A stretch of DNA of 64,000 nucleotides from Sugiyamaella lignohabitans (taxonomy: Eukaryota; Ascomycota; Dipodascomycetes; Dipodascales; Trichomonascaceae): contig NC_031672.1 in NCBI RefSeq assembly GCF_001640025.1, positions 5,828,001 to 5,892,000 of the forward strand. Direction: 5' to 3'. Under the pieces are notes generated by a model that worked only from the letters and a program-made list of their open reading frames with translations, was not told the DNA's origin and did no database searches. Shown one piece after another: positions 52,779 to 62,972 of the stretch. Each line of letters starts with the position of its first letter. Position 1 is the stretch's first letter. The translations under genes were made by a program, and so were the position numbers.

Positions 52779-53534
52779 ATGAGAGTATACAACTGTCATT
52801 TTTGCTCGTCACCGGTTTACGTAAGTAATATTATCTGGTATTGGTTTGGAAGGTAGAGAGAATAGGCTATTTAAAAATTTGCCCTTTCTGACTAAAACCA
52901 TTTGGTGGTGCTAGCAGAGACAGGAATGAAGATATGATTATGTTCTTGTCATGATATATGAATAGAGTACTAACAATATTAGCCCGGTCACGGTATCATG
53001 TTCGTTAGAAATGACGCCAAGGAGTTCAGATTTTGTCGTTCGAAATGTCATAAGAACTTCAAGCTGAAGAGAAATCCCCGTAAACTCAGATGGACCAAGG
53101 CTTTCCGTAAGGCTGCTGGTAAGGAGATGGTTGTTGACTCTACATTAGCCTTCAATGCCCGTAGACACGTTCCAGTTAGATACAACCGTGAGCTCGTTGC
53201 TGAGACTTTGCATGCTATGGCCCGGGTTGAGGAAATCAGACAAAAGAGAGAAAGAGCCTTCTATAAGAACAGAATGCGTGGTAATAAGGAGAGACAAAAG
53301 GAACAGGACAGAAAGCTTGTCGAAGCCAATCCCGAACTATTACGGCAAAGAGATGTGGAACTTTCCAGACAAGCTGCCAAGGAAGCTGCTGCTCAAGAAG
53401 ACAGCGAGATGGAGTACAGCGAAGAAGAAGAGTTCCAATCCGAAGAAGAAGAACAACAACAAAAGGTTGCTATTATGGTCAAGAACAAAAAGAAGCGATC
53501 CAAGGTTCAAGCTGGTGGAATGGATTTGGACTAA
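52779..53534 (+). CDS. RLP24: Ribosome biogenesis protein Rlp24
   Basis: Nucleolar pre-60S factor that holds the site of ribosomal protein eL24 until released by the AAA-ATPase Drg1/Afg2. Exons 52779..52820 (42 nt) and 52983..53534 give 197 aa (yeast 199). The intron has GTAAGT, TACTAAC and a 3' AG at 52981-52982, both exons in phase 0. The join [25 protein letters not shown] restores the family start. Zinc ligands C6, C9, C32 and C36 are present. The long charged C-terminal helix (from about 95) and acidic/Gln stretch, then a basic tail (KNKKKRSK), distinguish it from eL24 itself. Starting at the internal ATG of exon 2 would lose half the zinc site. Confidence 0.95.
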
Positions 53535-53707
53535 TCTGTCTCACTATGTATGCATTTTGATTTAAAAGAACAGAGCCCGGTCACTCTCATGATATCTTAT
53601 ATACGCCTTGAAAACCGGGAATCGTGGTTCTGTTTTTAGTTAATTTATTTTTTGAATAGAAAAGTTGTTTTTTATATGATGTTATACAACGAGGTTGCAG
53701 TTTGTCA

Positions 53708-53757
53708 GGCAAGCAGTGCCCCAGATCCAGTCGCTACTCTCGTTGCACTGGACTCGT
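53708..53757. repeat. Decayed GC palindrome arm
   Basis: AGTGCCCCAGATCCAGTCGC followed by TACTCTCGTTGCACTGGACTCG aligns with the inner half of a left arm (GCCCCAGACCCCGTGGCTCCTCTCGC...), with about a quarter of positions changed, mostly C to T/A. Reads as an old copy. Confidence 0.6.
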
Positions 53758-54336
53758 TATCACTAGCGAAATACACTTCTTTAAGTATATAAGAAATGGA
53801 CTGTCATTCAGTGTAGTGGCATTCGCTGATTTCGAGGCATGCCGTAATATGAACCGTCATGTATGTTTCAGGGCATTTATACACATGAAACACACGAAGT
53901 AGTGCCTTGTGCGCCAATATCTACTGCCAGTAAATTGAACTTTAAATACTTGTACAATCAAGTAGGTATTTAAAACACATATTAAGACAAATGCCAGCTA
54001 AGGTATAAAAACTAGACTAAGTGGTTCAAGTCCAGTATCCTCTTTTTATCTGATGTGCCCGTAGAGCTAGAGCTATGGAAGTTATCTGGTTTTCTATTTT
54101 GCCAGTTATAGCTCTGTCAGTCGGTTTTTCAGAGCAAGCACTGTATAGGCTTTGATTCAAGTGAGTTATCTTTGCCAACTTACGATTCGAATAATGTCTT
54201 GACAACAGCTTTGTCAAGTTGTGATTCTTATTCGACAAAGCAATCTTAGCCAAACTTCTAACTAATAGGACTACAAAAACGTGATACTTGCAATAAAACA
54301 ACAATCCGATATTAGACACAACCTGGAAGAGATCTA

Positions 54337-54543
54337 ATGGCACCCTGTTCGAACGTTCTCCTAGAAGCCAGTACGAAGCTCCATCGTACTGTTGACACAG
54401 TATTAGCAGAGTATGAATACCCCTGGGCAGATGTCCTCACAGTCATCTCATTTATGCTCCTCATAACTATTATCATCATCACACTACATAAAACTAGCGG
54501 ATCAGTGGCTCCTCCACCTCTAACGGTAGTAGTTCAGCGTTAA
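54337..54543 (+). CDS. Possible small single-pass membrane protein
   Basis: 68 aa with ATG at 54337; one hydrophobic segment (VLTVISFMLLITIIIITL, about 33-50) and a polar N-terminus. No family recognised. The length is within chance expectation for AT-rich sequence, so it could be spurious. Confidence 0.25.
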   Translation: MAPCSNVLLEASTKLHRTVDTVLAEYEYPWADVLTVISFMLLITIIIITLHKTSGSVAPPPLTVVVQR

Positions 54544-54884
54544 TATAAAATATATATTCCATTCCTCAGTCTGTTGAACGCAGGGTCGTAACGCAGGGTC
54601 GGTCGTGCGTGCCTAAACCTGGTGAATTATCCCAGACCCTGAAATTTCTCTTGCCGCATTTACTTCCATCCTGGATGTGCTGAAAATCATTCTCAGTTCT
54701 TTAGACAAATCATGAATATTAATAGTCAGAATCCCTTGGAATACAAATGTCGCAGTTGAGAGCCGGATATCGGTCTTATAGTTACCATACCCTTACCCAT
54801 GTGACATTTTGAACATGAAATTTGAGCGCCATCAAGTCTGATCCAGCTGCCAGCTTCACGACAGTCAAAGAAAAATTATAGAAA

Positions 54885-55524
54885 ATGTCCGAGTCGACGC
54901 AACAGCCAGCAAACGAAATCGGTTTCGCTGAAAAGACCTTTAATTCAGTGTCTGAATTCATCTCAGTAAGTTAAATCATAAAACAAAAAGTGTTTAGAAG
55001 TTTAAAAGGGCCGTGACTAACAGACTCAGGAACACCCAGTGATTTCGGGTGCTGGAGCTATTGCTGGATTTCTTGTCGTAAGTACCTCAAAAAATACTCG
55101 GTAATGGGTACTACAGTCTTGAATATTCTGTAGAATACTGTATATTTATTACAGGCCCGTTGGCTGTTGGAGCCAAGCGACAGAGTCGGGGAGAGGATAA
55201 TTACCCCGCTACCGAAGTACATCCAAACGATTCACGGCAAGCCCGGTCACTAACTGGTCGCAGCTTAAATCAGCATTGAGAAAACCTGGCCCTGGTGTAG
55301 GAGGAAAGACCTTCTTCACTGGTGGATTTGAGGCTAAAATGACACCAAAGGAAGCCCTTCAAATCCTTAGTCTACGAGAGTCGACTTTGACCAAGGCCAG
55401 ACTCAAGGATACTCATAGAAGAATTATGTTGGCTAATCACCCTGATAAGGGCGGATCTCCTTACCTTGCAACCAAAATCAACGAGGCCAAGGATTTACTG
55501 GAAAAGAGAGGCAGCTTCCGATAA
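54885..55524 (+). CDS. PAM18: Pam18/Tim14, J-domain subunit of the TIM23 import motor
   Basis: Inner-membrane co-chaperone that stimulates the ATPase of mtHsp70 (Ssc1) at the TIM23 channel. Three exons, 54885..54965, 55030..55077 and 55264..55524, give 129 aa. Both introns have GTAAGT; branch points are GACTAAC and CACTAAC, 8-9 nt before the AG; all joins are phase 0. Residues 28-44 (EHPVISGAGAIAGFLV) form the short membrane segment. Next come LKSALRKPGPGVGGKTFFTGGF and the J domain with HPD at H102 (IMLANHPDKGGSPYLATKINEAK). A second AG at 55153-55154 looks like a 3' splice site but would put the last exon out of frame and lacks a CTAAC. Yeast Pam18 is 168 aa, with a longer N-terminus. Confidence 0.88.
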
Positions 55525-55867
55525 ATTGACCGCGCAACTGATACAATTATTAATTTCTGTCTGCATCATCACCACCTCTCTAACGCCATCTTGTAATATA
55601 TATTGCCCCATGTTTCTATTTTGTACATAACTAGTTTATCTTTTCTTCATTCGAGTATTTCAAGACTCGGCGTGATAAATCTGCCGAGCCTTTGTAGTGC
55701 CTTCGAGTTTGTACTTCCAGTGCAGTCCCAGAGACAAAACTCAAATACCTTTGCTAATCAGCACTTATAGCTACTTACATCCTACTGAGTGCCATGATTC
55801 ACGGAAAAAAAAATTTAGTTAACTCGTTATGCTATAACAATATACATTACTGTTGGGTATGAGCTAA
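55525..55867. other. Convergent intergenic, PAM18 / RBG1
   Basis: 343 nt between two stop codons, with no palindrome. Together with the xylanase/GT21 gap it is one of two convergent gaps lacking one. Confidence 0.7.
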
Positions 55868-56974
55868 TTATTTTGTAAAAATAGAGACAACATCTTCATC
55901 TTCTATCAGATGCTGAAGACCACATTTTTGCGGACTGTGTTTGGCAGATGCACCCCATACAAGAGCATATCTGAATTTGGATTTGAAATCTCGGTGAATG
56001 GCATCACAGACATCTTCTATCGAATTGTGTGCCTTTCGGATAACCATAGGTTCTGAAAAGTTCGGGGCAACACCCTTACGTTTAGTGAAAATGCGAAGTA
56101 ATGATAAGTCTGCCCAGATCCGTTCTAGAAGATCATCTATACCCAAGTCCATAGACACGGAAATAACCACAGTATTGGGTTGACGAGCCAATCGATCAGT
56201 TTCTTCGAGTGACACAGCGTCAATTTTGTTGTAACAGTAAAGACATGGGATATATGACCGATGGTTGGCATTAATGACATCAATAAAATCTTCAACAGTC
56301 ACCTCTGGGTCTCGAATGAGAACATCAGCATTATGAATCTTGTAGTCTCGGAGGATATTGCCTACCATCTTCTCATCCAGATATTTAGGTGGAGATGTGG
56401 CATTGAATTTCAACCCACCAGCCTTTTTGATTTTAAAATATACATTTGGTCGTTCTTTGTTGAGACGAATACCTACAGCCTCCAATTCACGCTCCAAGAT
56501 AGCCCGTTGCTCATCTGACTTTGTAGCATCCAAAACCATGAGAATCAAATCTGCAGTCTTCGCCGTTGAGACAACTTGTCTACCTCTTCCCTTGCCTTCA
56601 GAAGCTCCCTGAATAATACCTGGTAAATCTAAGATTTGGATTTCTGATCCGTTGTATTCCAACACGCCTGGTACCGATGTTAAGGTCGTGAAAGCATATT
56701 GAGCGACCTCTGATTTGGTCTTGGTGATTTTAGATAATAGTGAAGATTTACCAACGGATGGGAAACCAATAAGTGCGACTCTGGCGTCTCCACTTTTCGA
56801 TACTTCAAATCCCTGGCCGGGAGAAGAAGACGATCCTGGTGGGGGTTCAAGCAGCTGCTGTCTATACCGAGCTAGCTTACCCTTTAGCAGACCAATATGA
56901 TACTCGGTTGCTTTATTTTTTTGAGTTCGAGCAAGCTCTTCCTGAATTTGTGTAATCTTCTCCAGAATTCCCAT
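55868..56974 (-). CDS. RBG1: Ribosome-associated DRG-family GTPase Rbg1
   Basis: Developmentally regulated GTP-binding protein (DRG1 group) that acts with Tma46 on translating ribosomes. 368 aa, intronless, ATG at 56974. Helix-turn-helix N-terminus, then G1 GFPSVGKS (70-77), G3 DLPGI (116-120) and G4 NKID (249-252); the S5D2L-like insertion lies between. A C-terminal TGS domain (about 290-366) ends with the usual [11 protein letters not shown]. Length equals yeast Rbg1 (369 aa). RBG2 is excluded by the [16 protein letters not shown] start and length. Confidence 0.93.
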   Translation of the reverse strand: MGILEKITQIQEELARTQKNKATEYHIGLLKGKLARYRQQLLEPPPGSSSSPGQGFEVSKSGDARVALIGFPSVGKSSLLSKITKTKSEVAQYAFTTLTSVPGVLEYNGSEIQILDLPGIIQGASEGKGRGRQVVSTAKTADLILMVLDATKSDEQRAILERELEAVGIRLNKERPNVYFKIKKAGGLKFNATSPPKYLDEKMVGNILRDYKIHNADVLIRDPEVTVEDFIDVINANHRSYIPCLYCYNKIDAVSLEETDRLARQPNTVVISVSMDLGIDDLLERIWADLSLLRIFTKRKGVAPNFSEPMVIRKAHNSIEDVCDAIHRDFKSKFRYALVWGASAKHSPQKCGLQHLIEDEDVVSIFTK

Positions 56975-58790
56975 TGTATTAGTTGAAGTGGTTAAGATTG
57001 AGCTCTTTCGATTTGATCCCGTTCACCTCTGGGTTATAAATTTACCAGCATGAAAAGCCCCATAGCTTCACCATCCGGGTAAGTTTAGAGTTCTATGGTC
57101 AAATCATGCAGGAGCTCAACTTGAACTGAAAATCTCATAGGCAGTCTGACAAACAGCTGTCTTCCCTATCTGAAATGAAACATACTGGTCTTCAAAAAGA
57201 TGGTTAGTAATAAGTAGTTACTTCTCGGTGCTTAGTAGCATGGACAAGTACTGATTCGAATGTCTTGACAGTACATGTAATCAACTGACACACTCCGCTT
57301 GCTCATTTCCACTGACGGGCTCCAGTCTTGTGAGCCTCTGACAAATATGGAGCACTGTTGCAAATGAAAGAAAGAGTGAGGAGGAGAGTCGATTTCAAAC
57401 ATTGTTGAGGTTGAATGTCATCAGCATTGGTAGTTTGGATACTTACTACTGATTATTTAAGCTTACTGCTAACAATACTAACGAGCAGTACTGGCATTTT
57501 ACCGCCAATGCATTCGCCAAATCCACAAGAAACCTGTTGATAACAGGCCAAACTTTCTGACATTTGTGCGCAAAAATTTTGCTCAATACTCGCACATTAG
57601 CAAAAGAGACGTGACCACAATTGAATTTCTACTTAGAAAGGGAAGTCATATGATGGAAATTTATGCCAATCCGAGTGTTCGAAATATCTCCAACTAGATT
57701 CATAGCCAGAAAGATTTGTAAATAATATTTATTTTATATGTTAACTGATGTACCATATGTTCTTCCAGAACCAGTGAGACCACTATTGTAGGTCAGAAAT
57801 AAAAAAATAGGGCTATAATCCTGATAGCTCACAATCTACAGGACCCAGATAGCATAGCGGTCCAAGGAGAGGTGGAGATGAATATTACTACATCTGTTAT
57901 GGAAATACTGTAGTGCCTAAGTGACCATGCTCGGGTGTACTCTCATGCTCTCTACCCCTGAAATGACTGCATCCGGACCCTGCGTCGTAAGCCGAACTAA
58001 TATGCATATCCGAGAAATCCGACCATGAAATGACCGACCAATAGTCAAATGAAATTGCGGAAAATTGAATATCAAATCCATAACGGCATAGCATCAACGT
58101 CGTGTCGTATCTTTCCAAGCCTACTGAGAGTCATTAGTTAATCCGTTGGACACTGGCCAAAATGTTTTCTCACCTCCTCCCTATTTCTGACGGGTCCTTC
58201 TCAGACTCCCTGCCAACCTCACTCCCATGTCCCTTCCACGGTTCCCTCCCGGCTCTCCCCACACTTTTCCTGAGTATTGATCGAGAGGAGCCACGAGGCC
58301 CAGGAGAATGCATAAACAGAATGTGTAGAGCTGTTACATGTGAATTCTGCGCCTGGCTTCGGATAATACGCCGCGGTCGGAAGCAGGAGCACTGTAAACT
58401 GGCACCTTACGGGGTATGCAGGCATGAACTTTGTGCCGAGGAAGGTAAAGCGTCGGTTGAACGGTGAAAAGTTCCGTATGCCCACCGAGCTCAGTTGAGC
58501 CGTGCATATAATTAACCCGGGGTAGTCACGTATATAAATATACTTATCCCCGGACAATAGACTGACCTGTTTATTCTTCCGATCCAAAAAGTAAAAAAGT
58601 AAAAATTTTGGTCTCTTAACTGAGATTATTCTGATCCTTGTATATTCTGGTTAGGTTTTTGTAATAACCTGATATAGTCACGTTCTAGCCGGCCGTCTGT
58701 ATCTCGGGTACTTGCTACTTACACGCTATTTGCATTTTTTCATTCCAACAAAAATTAAAAAAAATATAATAATAACTAGCAGAACCCAAA
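56975..58790. other. Divergent intergenic, RBG1 / CRC1
   Basis: 1.8 kb, no supported gene. At about 58280-58306 GATCGAGAGGAGCCACGAGG resembles part of a type b palindrome arm but is too short to call. Confidence 0.55.
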
Positions 58791-59702
58791 ATGTCTGATT
58801 ACGAAGGTGGCATAGAAGCCGTTGTTGAGAATCCTCTTGTGGGTCAAATCAAGTCATTTGTGGCTGGTGGTTTCGGTGGTATCTGTGCTGTAGCAGTCGG
58901 TCATCCGTTCGATCTCATCAAGGTTCGTCTGCAAACATCTGCTCCTGGAACATATTCAGGTACTTTGGATGTGGTGAAGAAAACTCTCGCTGCAGATGGT
59001 GCTCGTGGTCTTTACAGAGGTGTTGTTGCTCCATTATTGGGAGTCACGCCTATGTTTGCTATTTCATTCTGGGGTTACGATTTGGGTCAGAGAATTGTGA
59101 AATCAGCTTCTCCCTTGAAAGAAGGTGAGAAACTGTCGATTTCTCAAATCTCTGCTGCAGGTTTCCTGTCTGCTATCCCTACCACAGCTGTAGCTGCTCC
59201 TTTCGAGCGTGTTAAGGTTATCCTGCAATTGCAGGGCCAAAATGCTAAACCCGGTGCCAAACAGTTCAATGGTGCTCTTGACGTTGTTTCGCATCTTTAC
59301 AAAGAGGGTGGTTTGCGATCTGTCTTCAAAGGATCCGTAGCCACTTTATGTCGTGATGGACCCGGTTCAGCTTTGTATTTTGCAACTTATGAATACCTCA
59401 AGCGTAAATTGACTCCCGAAGGTACAACTATGTCATTGGGAGCTATCTCGTTTGCTGGTGGTATGGCCGGTGTTGCTATGTGGGTTCCTGTATTCCCCAT
59501 TGACACCATCAAATCCAACTTACAATCGTCTCAAACACCTCAATCTATCGGCCAAGTTACCCGAAACATTTACAGATCTGGTGGATACAAGGCCTTCTTC
59601 CCAGGTCTCGGTCCCGCCTTGTTACGTTCGTTCCCTGCTAACGCAGCAACCTTCGTAGGTGTCGAGCTTGCTCACAAGTTTTTCCAAACGCTTAACATCT
59701 AG
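58791..59702 (+). CDS. CRC1: Mitochondrial carnitine/acylcarnitine carrier
   Basis: SLC25 carrier exchanging acylcarnitine for carnitine across the inner membrane, linking peroxisomal or cytosolic acetyl/acyl units to the matrix. 303 aa, ATG at 58791, intronless. Three repeats with PFDLIK (P39), PFERVK (P137) and PIDTIK (P236). The segments GHPFDLIKVRLQT, APFERVKVILQLQG and FPIDTIKSNLQSS, and the C-terminal GYKAFFPGLGPALLRSFPANAATFVGVE, are diagnostic of the carnitine carrier group. Half palindrome E25 lies 93 nt past the stop. Confidence 0.92.
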   Translation: MSDYEGGIEAVVENPLVGQIKSFVAGGFGGICAVAVGHPFDLIKVRLQTSAPGTYSGTLDVVKKTLAADGARGLYRGVVAPLLGVTPMFAISFWGYDLGQRIVKSASPLKEGEKLSISQISAAGFLSAIPTTAVAAPFERVKVILQLQGQNAKPGAKQFNGALDVVSHLYKEGGLRSVFKGSVATLCRDGPGSALYFATYEYLKRKLTPEGTTMSLGAISFAGGMAGVAMWVPVFPIDTIKSNLQSSQTPQSIGQVTRNIYRSGGYKAFFPGLGPALLRSFPANAATFVGVELAHKFFQTLNI

Positions 59703-59795
59703 ACGACCTGTGTATATTAACGCCCGTAATGATAGACAAATAGAATCATGCTTCCCAACATCACTCCCAGGATCTGACTCCGAACTTCGCAAAAA

Positions 59796-59856
59796 CGACT
59801 CGAGCGTAGCGAGAGGAGCAGCGGGGTCTGGGGCGGAGCCCCAGCCGCCGGAGGCA
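59796..59856. repeat. GC palindrome, right arm only (E25), between CRC1 and SPC98
   Basis: Distal type b (GAGCGTAGCGAG variant, as in E23), intact middle hairpin, ends GGAGGCA. Located between convergent stop codons, 29 nt before the SPC98 stop. Confidence 0.88.
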
Positions 59857-59885
59857 AAGAGCGTTGATTAAAGTTCATTAGTTCA

Positions 59886-62372
59886 TTATTTAGTTCGTAG
59901 CAATCGTTGACGTGTATAGTAGCCATTAAAGTCCAGACGGACAGCTAGGAAACGCATCTCACTATCTTCTTCCTGCTTGAGTTTGTGTACTAGGTTTTCC
60001 ACGTTGGTTGCAAAATTGTGCTGGAGCCCGTTAATTCCTTTCAGCAACGTTTCAAAGCGGGCCAGTTCGTCTGTAGTTCTTGGAGTTGACAGGTTATGCA
60101 TTCCCTCGACAAGACTTCGGAACGAGAGCACATCCTTTATAATTTCGTGAAGTTCACCAATAAGACTGCCACCACCAAGTAGACCTTTGTGAGTGATTTG
60201 TTTCAGGTATTTGCGATGCGATTCGATGGTTTCGTCGACAGTAAGTCGTCCACCTCCCTTGGCAAGCTCCTTCTGTAATGCTGACCATGACATTTCTACT
60301 ACTTCGTAGTTGATATAGTACTGGAGCTCACTTATAAAATGCATCATCTCCTGACAGGTACATCGAACTTGTCTCCAAGGCTCTTCATAAGATTTATCCA
60401 CTTGTCCGCCTCGATGGCTAATTGCTAGCAGCTTCCATACATAGTATAGTGAAAAGCTAGCCCATTTGATTCTCCACAAAAAGTTGAATACTCTTAGATA
60501 CTGTCTCGACGATCGGCTATCTAAGATGACAATATCTAGAGGTTGTTCTACTCGGTATTCGAGAGTGAACACCTCCCATCCGATATCCCCATGACCCAGC
60601 TCTAGCATACGAGCGTCCACGCTTTTCAGCACCTCCGGGCTATCGAATTGTGCATTAGAACTACGAATAGCGGTTTCCAGCATGGAAGTTAGGTGGTGCC
60701 TTAATAAGGATGCTGCTGGCTGGTCTAGCGTAGGTGCTGCTTCTTCGACTAGCAATTGGACAAAGTCACCCTTGCCTAACAATAGATAATCCTTCAGTCC
60801 TTGTAAATGGAGATCAAGATGGAATTTCGTTCGTAATAAATGATTAAGATGCTCAACGACCTGGTCGTATCCCAGGAATATTTGGTTTTCTAATTTAGTA
60901 TAGTCGTTTATTGATGCCCATAGGTTGTGGTCTCTTCGCCTTGTAACAATCCATTCGTTATCATCACATGCAACTCTGATGAAATAGAGCGTCTTGCCAG
61001 TTTCAAAAGCTTGACGAGCTATATTTGCAGACATAAAACTCGGCACTAAATCCTGGTCGAATACAAATCGATTATTCCAAATGGCATTCGCAGATCCTAT
61101 TCGAACAAAAAACTCGCCATATGGATCCACCAGTCGGCCGCTACTGATCCATTCACTTAGAATTTCATAAAATGGTTTAGAAACTTTCCCAAGTAGTTTT
61201 TTAGCAAACAGAGATATATATTCATCTCCATTATAGGAACTTTTGTGGAGCAAGGACAGAATCTGTCCACCTTTCAGTGATTCAGACTGCCTGACAATGG
61301 AATGCAGAAGCCGCAGTCCTATTGTGGCTTCTCTGAGAAGAGAAACACATTTTCGTATTGTCAACAAGGATTTGTGTGAGGACTCGTCCAGTCCGCTAGT
61401 AGCGGTTCTTGTTGCAGTTGTGGCATCATCTGAATCGTTGACACGCATAGTCTTTCGGGCCTCGTTCTCAATATATCCAACTAACGCAAGATACGAATTA
61501 AGTTCCTGGTCAATAGCACTTTTCAGAGATTGTCGCACGAGACTTGGTCGTGGTAGGCTTGGTCCTGCTGATATTGGCGTACTATGACTCGGTGCCTGCT
61601 CGGTCCTTCCATTCGCTGTCCCTCCTCGAGCATTGCTCTCATCACTTTCTGTTTCCTTGGCCTCTATCATAGACCTGATCTCTTTATATAAGAGGCCTGG
61701 CTCTAAGAGCTGGTAAGACAGGGAGATCAAAGGGAATGGAAGGGTTGAAGGGATTTCAAGCGACACTCCAGGAGATGACCCAGCACTAATTCTATCTCTG
61801 TTCTTATTTGTGATCCATTTGAAATGATTCGTTTTCAATCCTTGTAGCGCAAATGGAAGGTCTATCATCAGCTCCTCCATAGATGGAACCTGCTCATCAT
61901 GTAGAGCCTGAATGTAGATACCAGGGCTATTGATGTCTACAGGGCCACGACTTCTCGGCCTGCTCCCTGGACCACGGGGTAATCTTTGATAATCAATTTC
62001 ATCAGCAACTTTAAACTTCGTATTAGCTTCAGCTGCTAGAGCTTGATCCTGATTTTCAACATATGCCATAGAACTCAAAAACTCTAGTTGTTCAGATACA
62101 TTGTTCACATTTCTATTGGACACTAACCGCGATAGAAGGTTATTGAATCGCACTGCCACATCTGTCCCGGGTCCTAAAAGGTGCTTTTCAATATCACCAG
62201 CTATATCCTGTAGCGTATAATATTGGTTATCTCTATTGGCAGAAGCCTCCACTAATAATTGCATACATTCGTCTGCCAGAAAGTTCACTCGCTGATGAGA
62301 CGCATCGGGCTGCAAAACGCTCAATACTAGTCTCTGCACCAGATCAAATATCTCGTCGTCATTACTACTCAT
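59886..62372 (-). CDS. SPC98: Gamma-tubulin complex component Spc98/GCP3
   Basis: Microtubule-nucleating complex subunit at the spindle pole body. 828 aa from the first ATG at 62372 (MSSNDDEIFDLVQRL). The frame extends 20 codons upstream but only to a TTG. GCP N-terminal region about 190-500 (SYQLLEPGLLYKEIRSMIEAK, FYEILSEWISSGRLVDPYGEFF); C-terminal gamma-tubulin-binding region about 530-828 (LLLGKGDFVQLLVEEA, LDIVILDSRSSRQYLRVFNFLWRIKWA, MRFLAVRLDFNGYY). The LLGKGDF and RLDFNGYY blocks point to GCP3 rather than GCP2 (Spc97). Length matches yeast Spc98 (846 aa). Confidence 0.9.
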   Translation of the reverse strand: MSSNDDEIFDLVQRLVLSVLQPDASHQRVNFLADECMQLLVEASANRDNQYYTLQDIAGDIEKHLLGPGTDVAVRFNNLLSRLVSNRNVNNVSEQLEFLSSMAYVENQDQALAAEANTKFKVADEIDYQRLPRGPGSRPRSRGPVDINSPGIYIQALHDEQVPSMEELMIDLPFALQGLKTNHFKWITNKNRDRISAGSSPGVSLEIPSTLPFPLISLSYQLLEPGLLYKEIRSMIEAKETESDESNARGGTANGRTEQAPSHSTPISAGPSLPRPSLVRQSLKSAIDQELNSYLALVGYIENEARKTMRVNDSDDATTATRTATSGLDESSHKSLLTIRKCVSLLREATIGLRLLHSIVRQSESLKGGQILSLLHKSSYNGDEYISLFAKKLLGKVSKPFYEILSEWISSGRLVDPYGEFFVRIGSANAIWNNRFVFDQDLVPSFMSANIARQAFETGKTLYFIRVACDDNEWIVTRRRDHNLWASINDYTKLENQIFLGYDQVVEHLNHLLRTKFHLDLHLQGLKDYLLLGKGDFVQLLVEEAAPTLDQPAASLLRHHLTSMLETAIRSSNAQFDSPEVLKSVDARMLELGHGDIGWEVFTLEYRVEQPLDIVILDSRSSRQYLRVFNFLWRIKWASFSLYYVWKLLAISHRGGQVDKSYEEPWRQVRCTCQEMMHFISELQYYINYEVVEMSWSALQKELAKGGGRLTVDETIESHRKYLKQITHKGLLGGGSLIGELHEIIKDVLSFRSLVEGMHNLSTPRTTDELARFETLLKGINGLQHNFATNVENLVHKLKQEEDSEMRFLAVRLDFNGYYTRQRLLRTK

Positions 62373-62972
62373 TGCCAGTTGTCTGCTAGCTCTGCTGATA
62401 TAGCAAAAGCAAAAGAAATTAAATTGAGACAATTATTTCAAACGTAAACAAACCAACCGTGTATCTCCAGGTATCATGTATAATTATAACGCGCGGAAAT
62501 CACGTGAGTACTAACCTCACTCTCACAAAAATAGACCCAGGGAGATTCCGCTCTTTCCAGGATACCATTTCTTTTCTTGCGAATCCCAAAACTAGGTTAC
62601 TACTTCTGCCGCAGCCAAGTTTAAGGGCTCAGAGAAAAGGTGGAATTTCGCCTCAGCCCCCTGGCAGTGCTTCCAGAAGGCAACCACTCTTATCTGCTGG
62701 GGCGAGGGTTGTTATCTTTTGGAGATCCGTGAAAAATGAAAATTAACGAGGGCAGGGGCAGAACAGGCATTGGTGTTAAGAGGCAAAAGAGGCTAACGCG
62801 AGCCAGGATCGTTGCATACGTCCAAGTGTCAACATTTCGATTCGCGATTTAATTAGACTGTGTACGGTACGCTAACTAATTTTACATTTTCTTGCACATT
62901 TTTTGTGATTTGGAGTTGCCACTATAAAGAAGGACACTTAGTGTTTATTGACAAATATATTTCAAATCAAAA
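62373..62972. other. Divergent intergenic, SPC98 / YIP3
   Basis: 600 nt shared upstream region, no gene recognised. Confidence 0.6.

Larger units (their letters stand above)
53535..54884. other. Intergenic, RLP24 / PAM18
   Basis: 1.35 kb. It holds a worn palindrome arm (53708-53757) and one small membrane-protein frame (54337-54543); otherwise nothing recognisable. Confidence 0.55.

Noticed and set aside
55155..55254. Extra PAM18 exon after the AG at 55153-55154
   Set aside because: Reads ARWLLEPSD... but runs into a stop, has no CTAAC before its 3' site, and leaves no good donor in phase with the last exon.
58219..58587. 101- and 122-codon frames on opposite strands in the RBG1/CRC1 gap
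   Set aside because: Overlap each other on both strands, no domain, no sensible start context.
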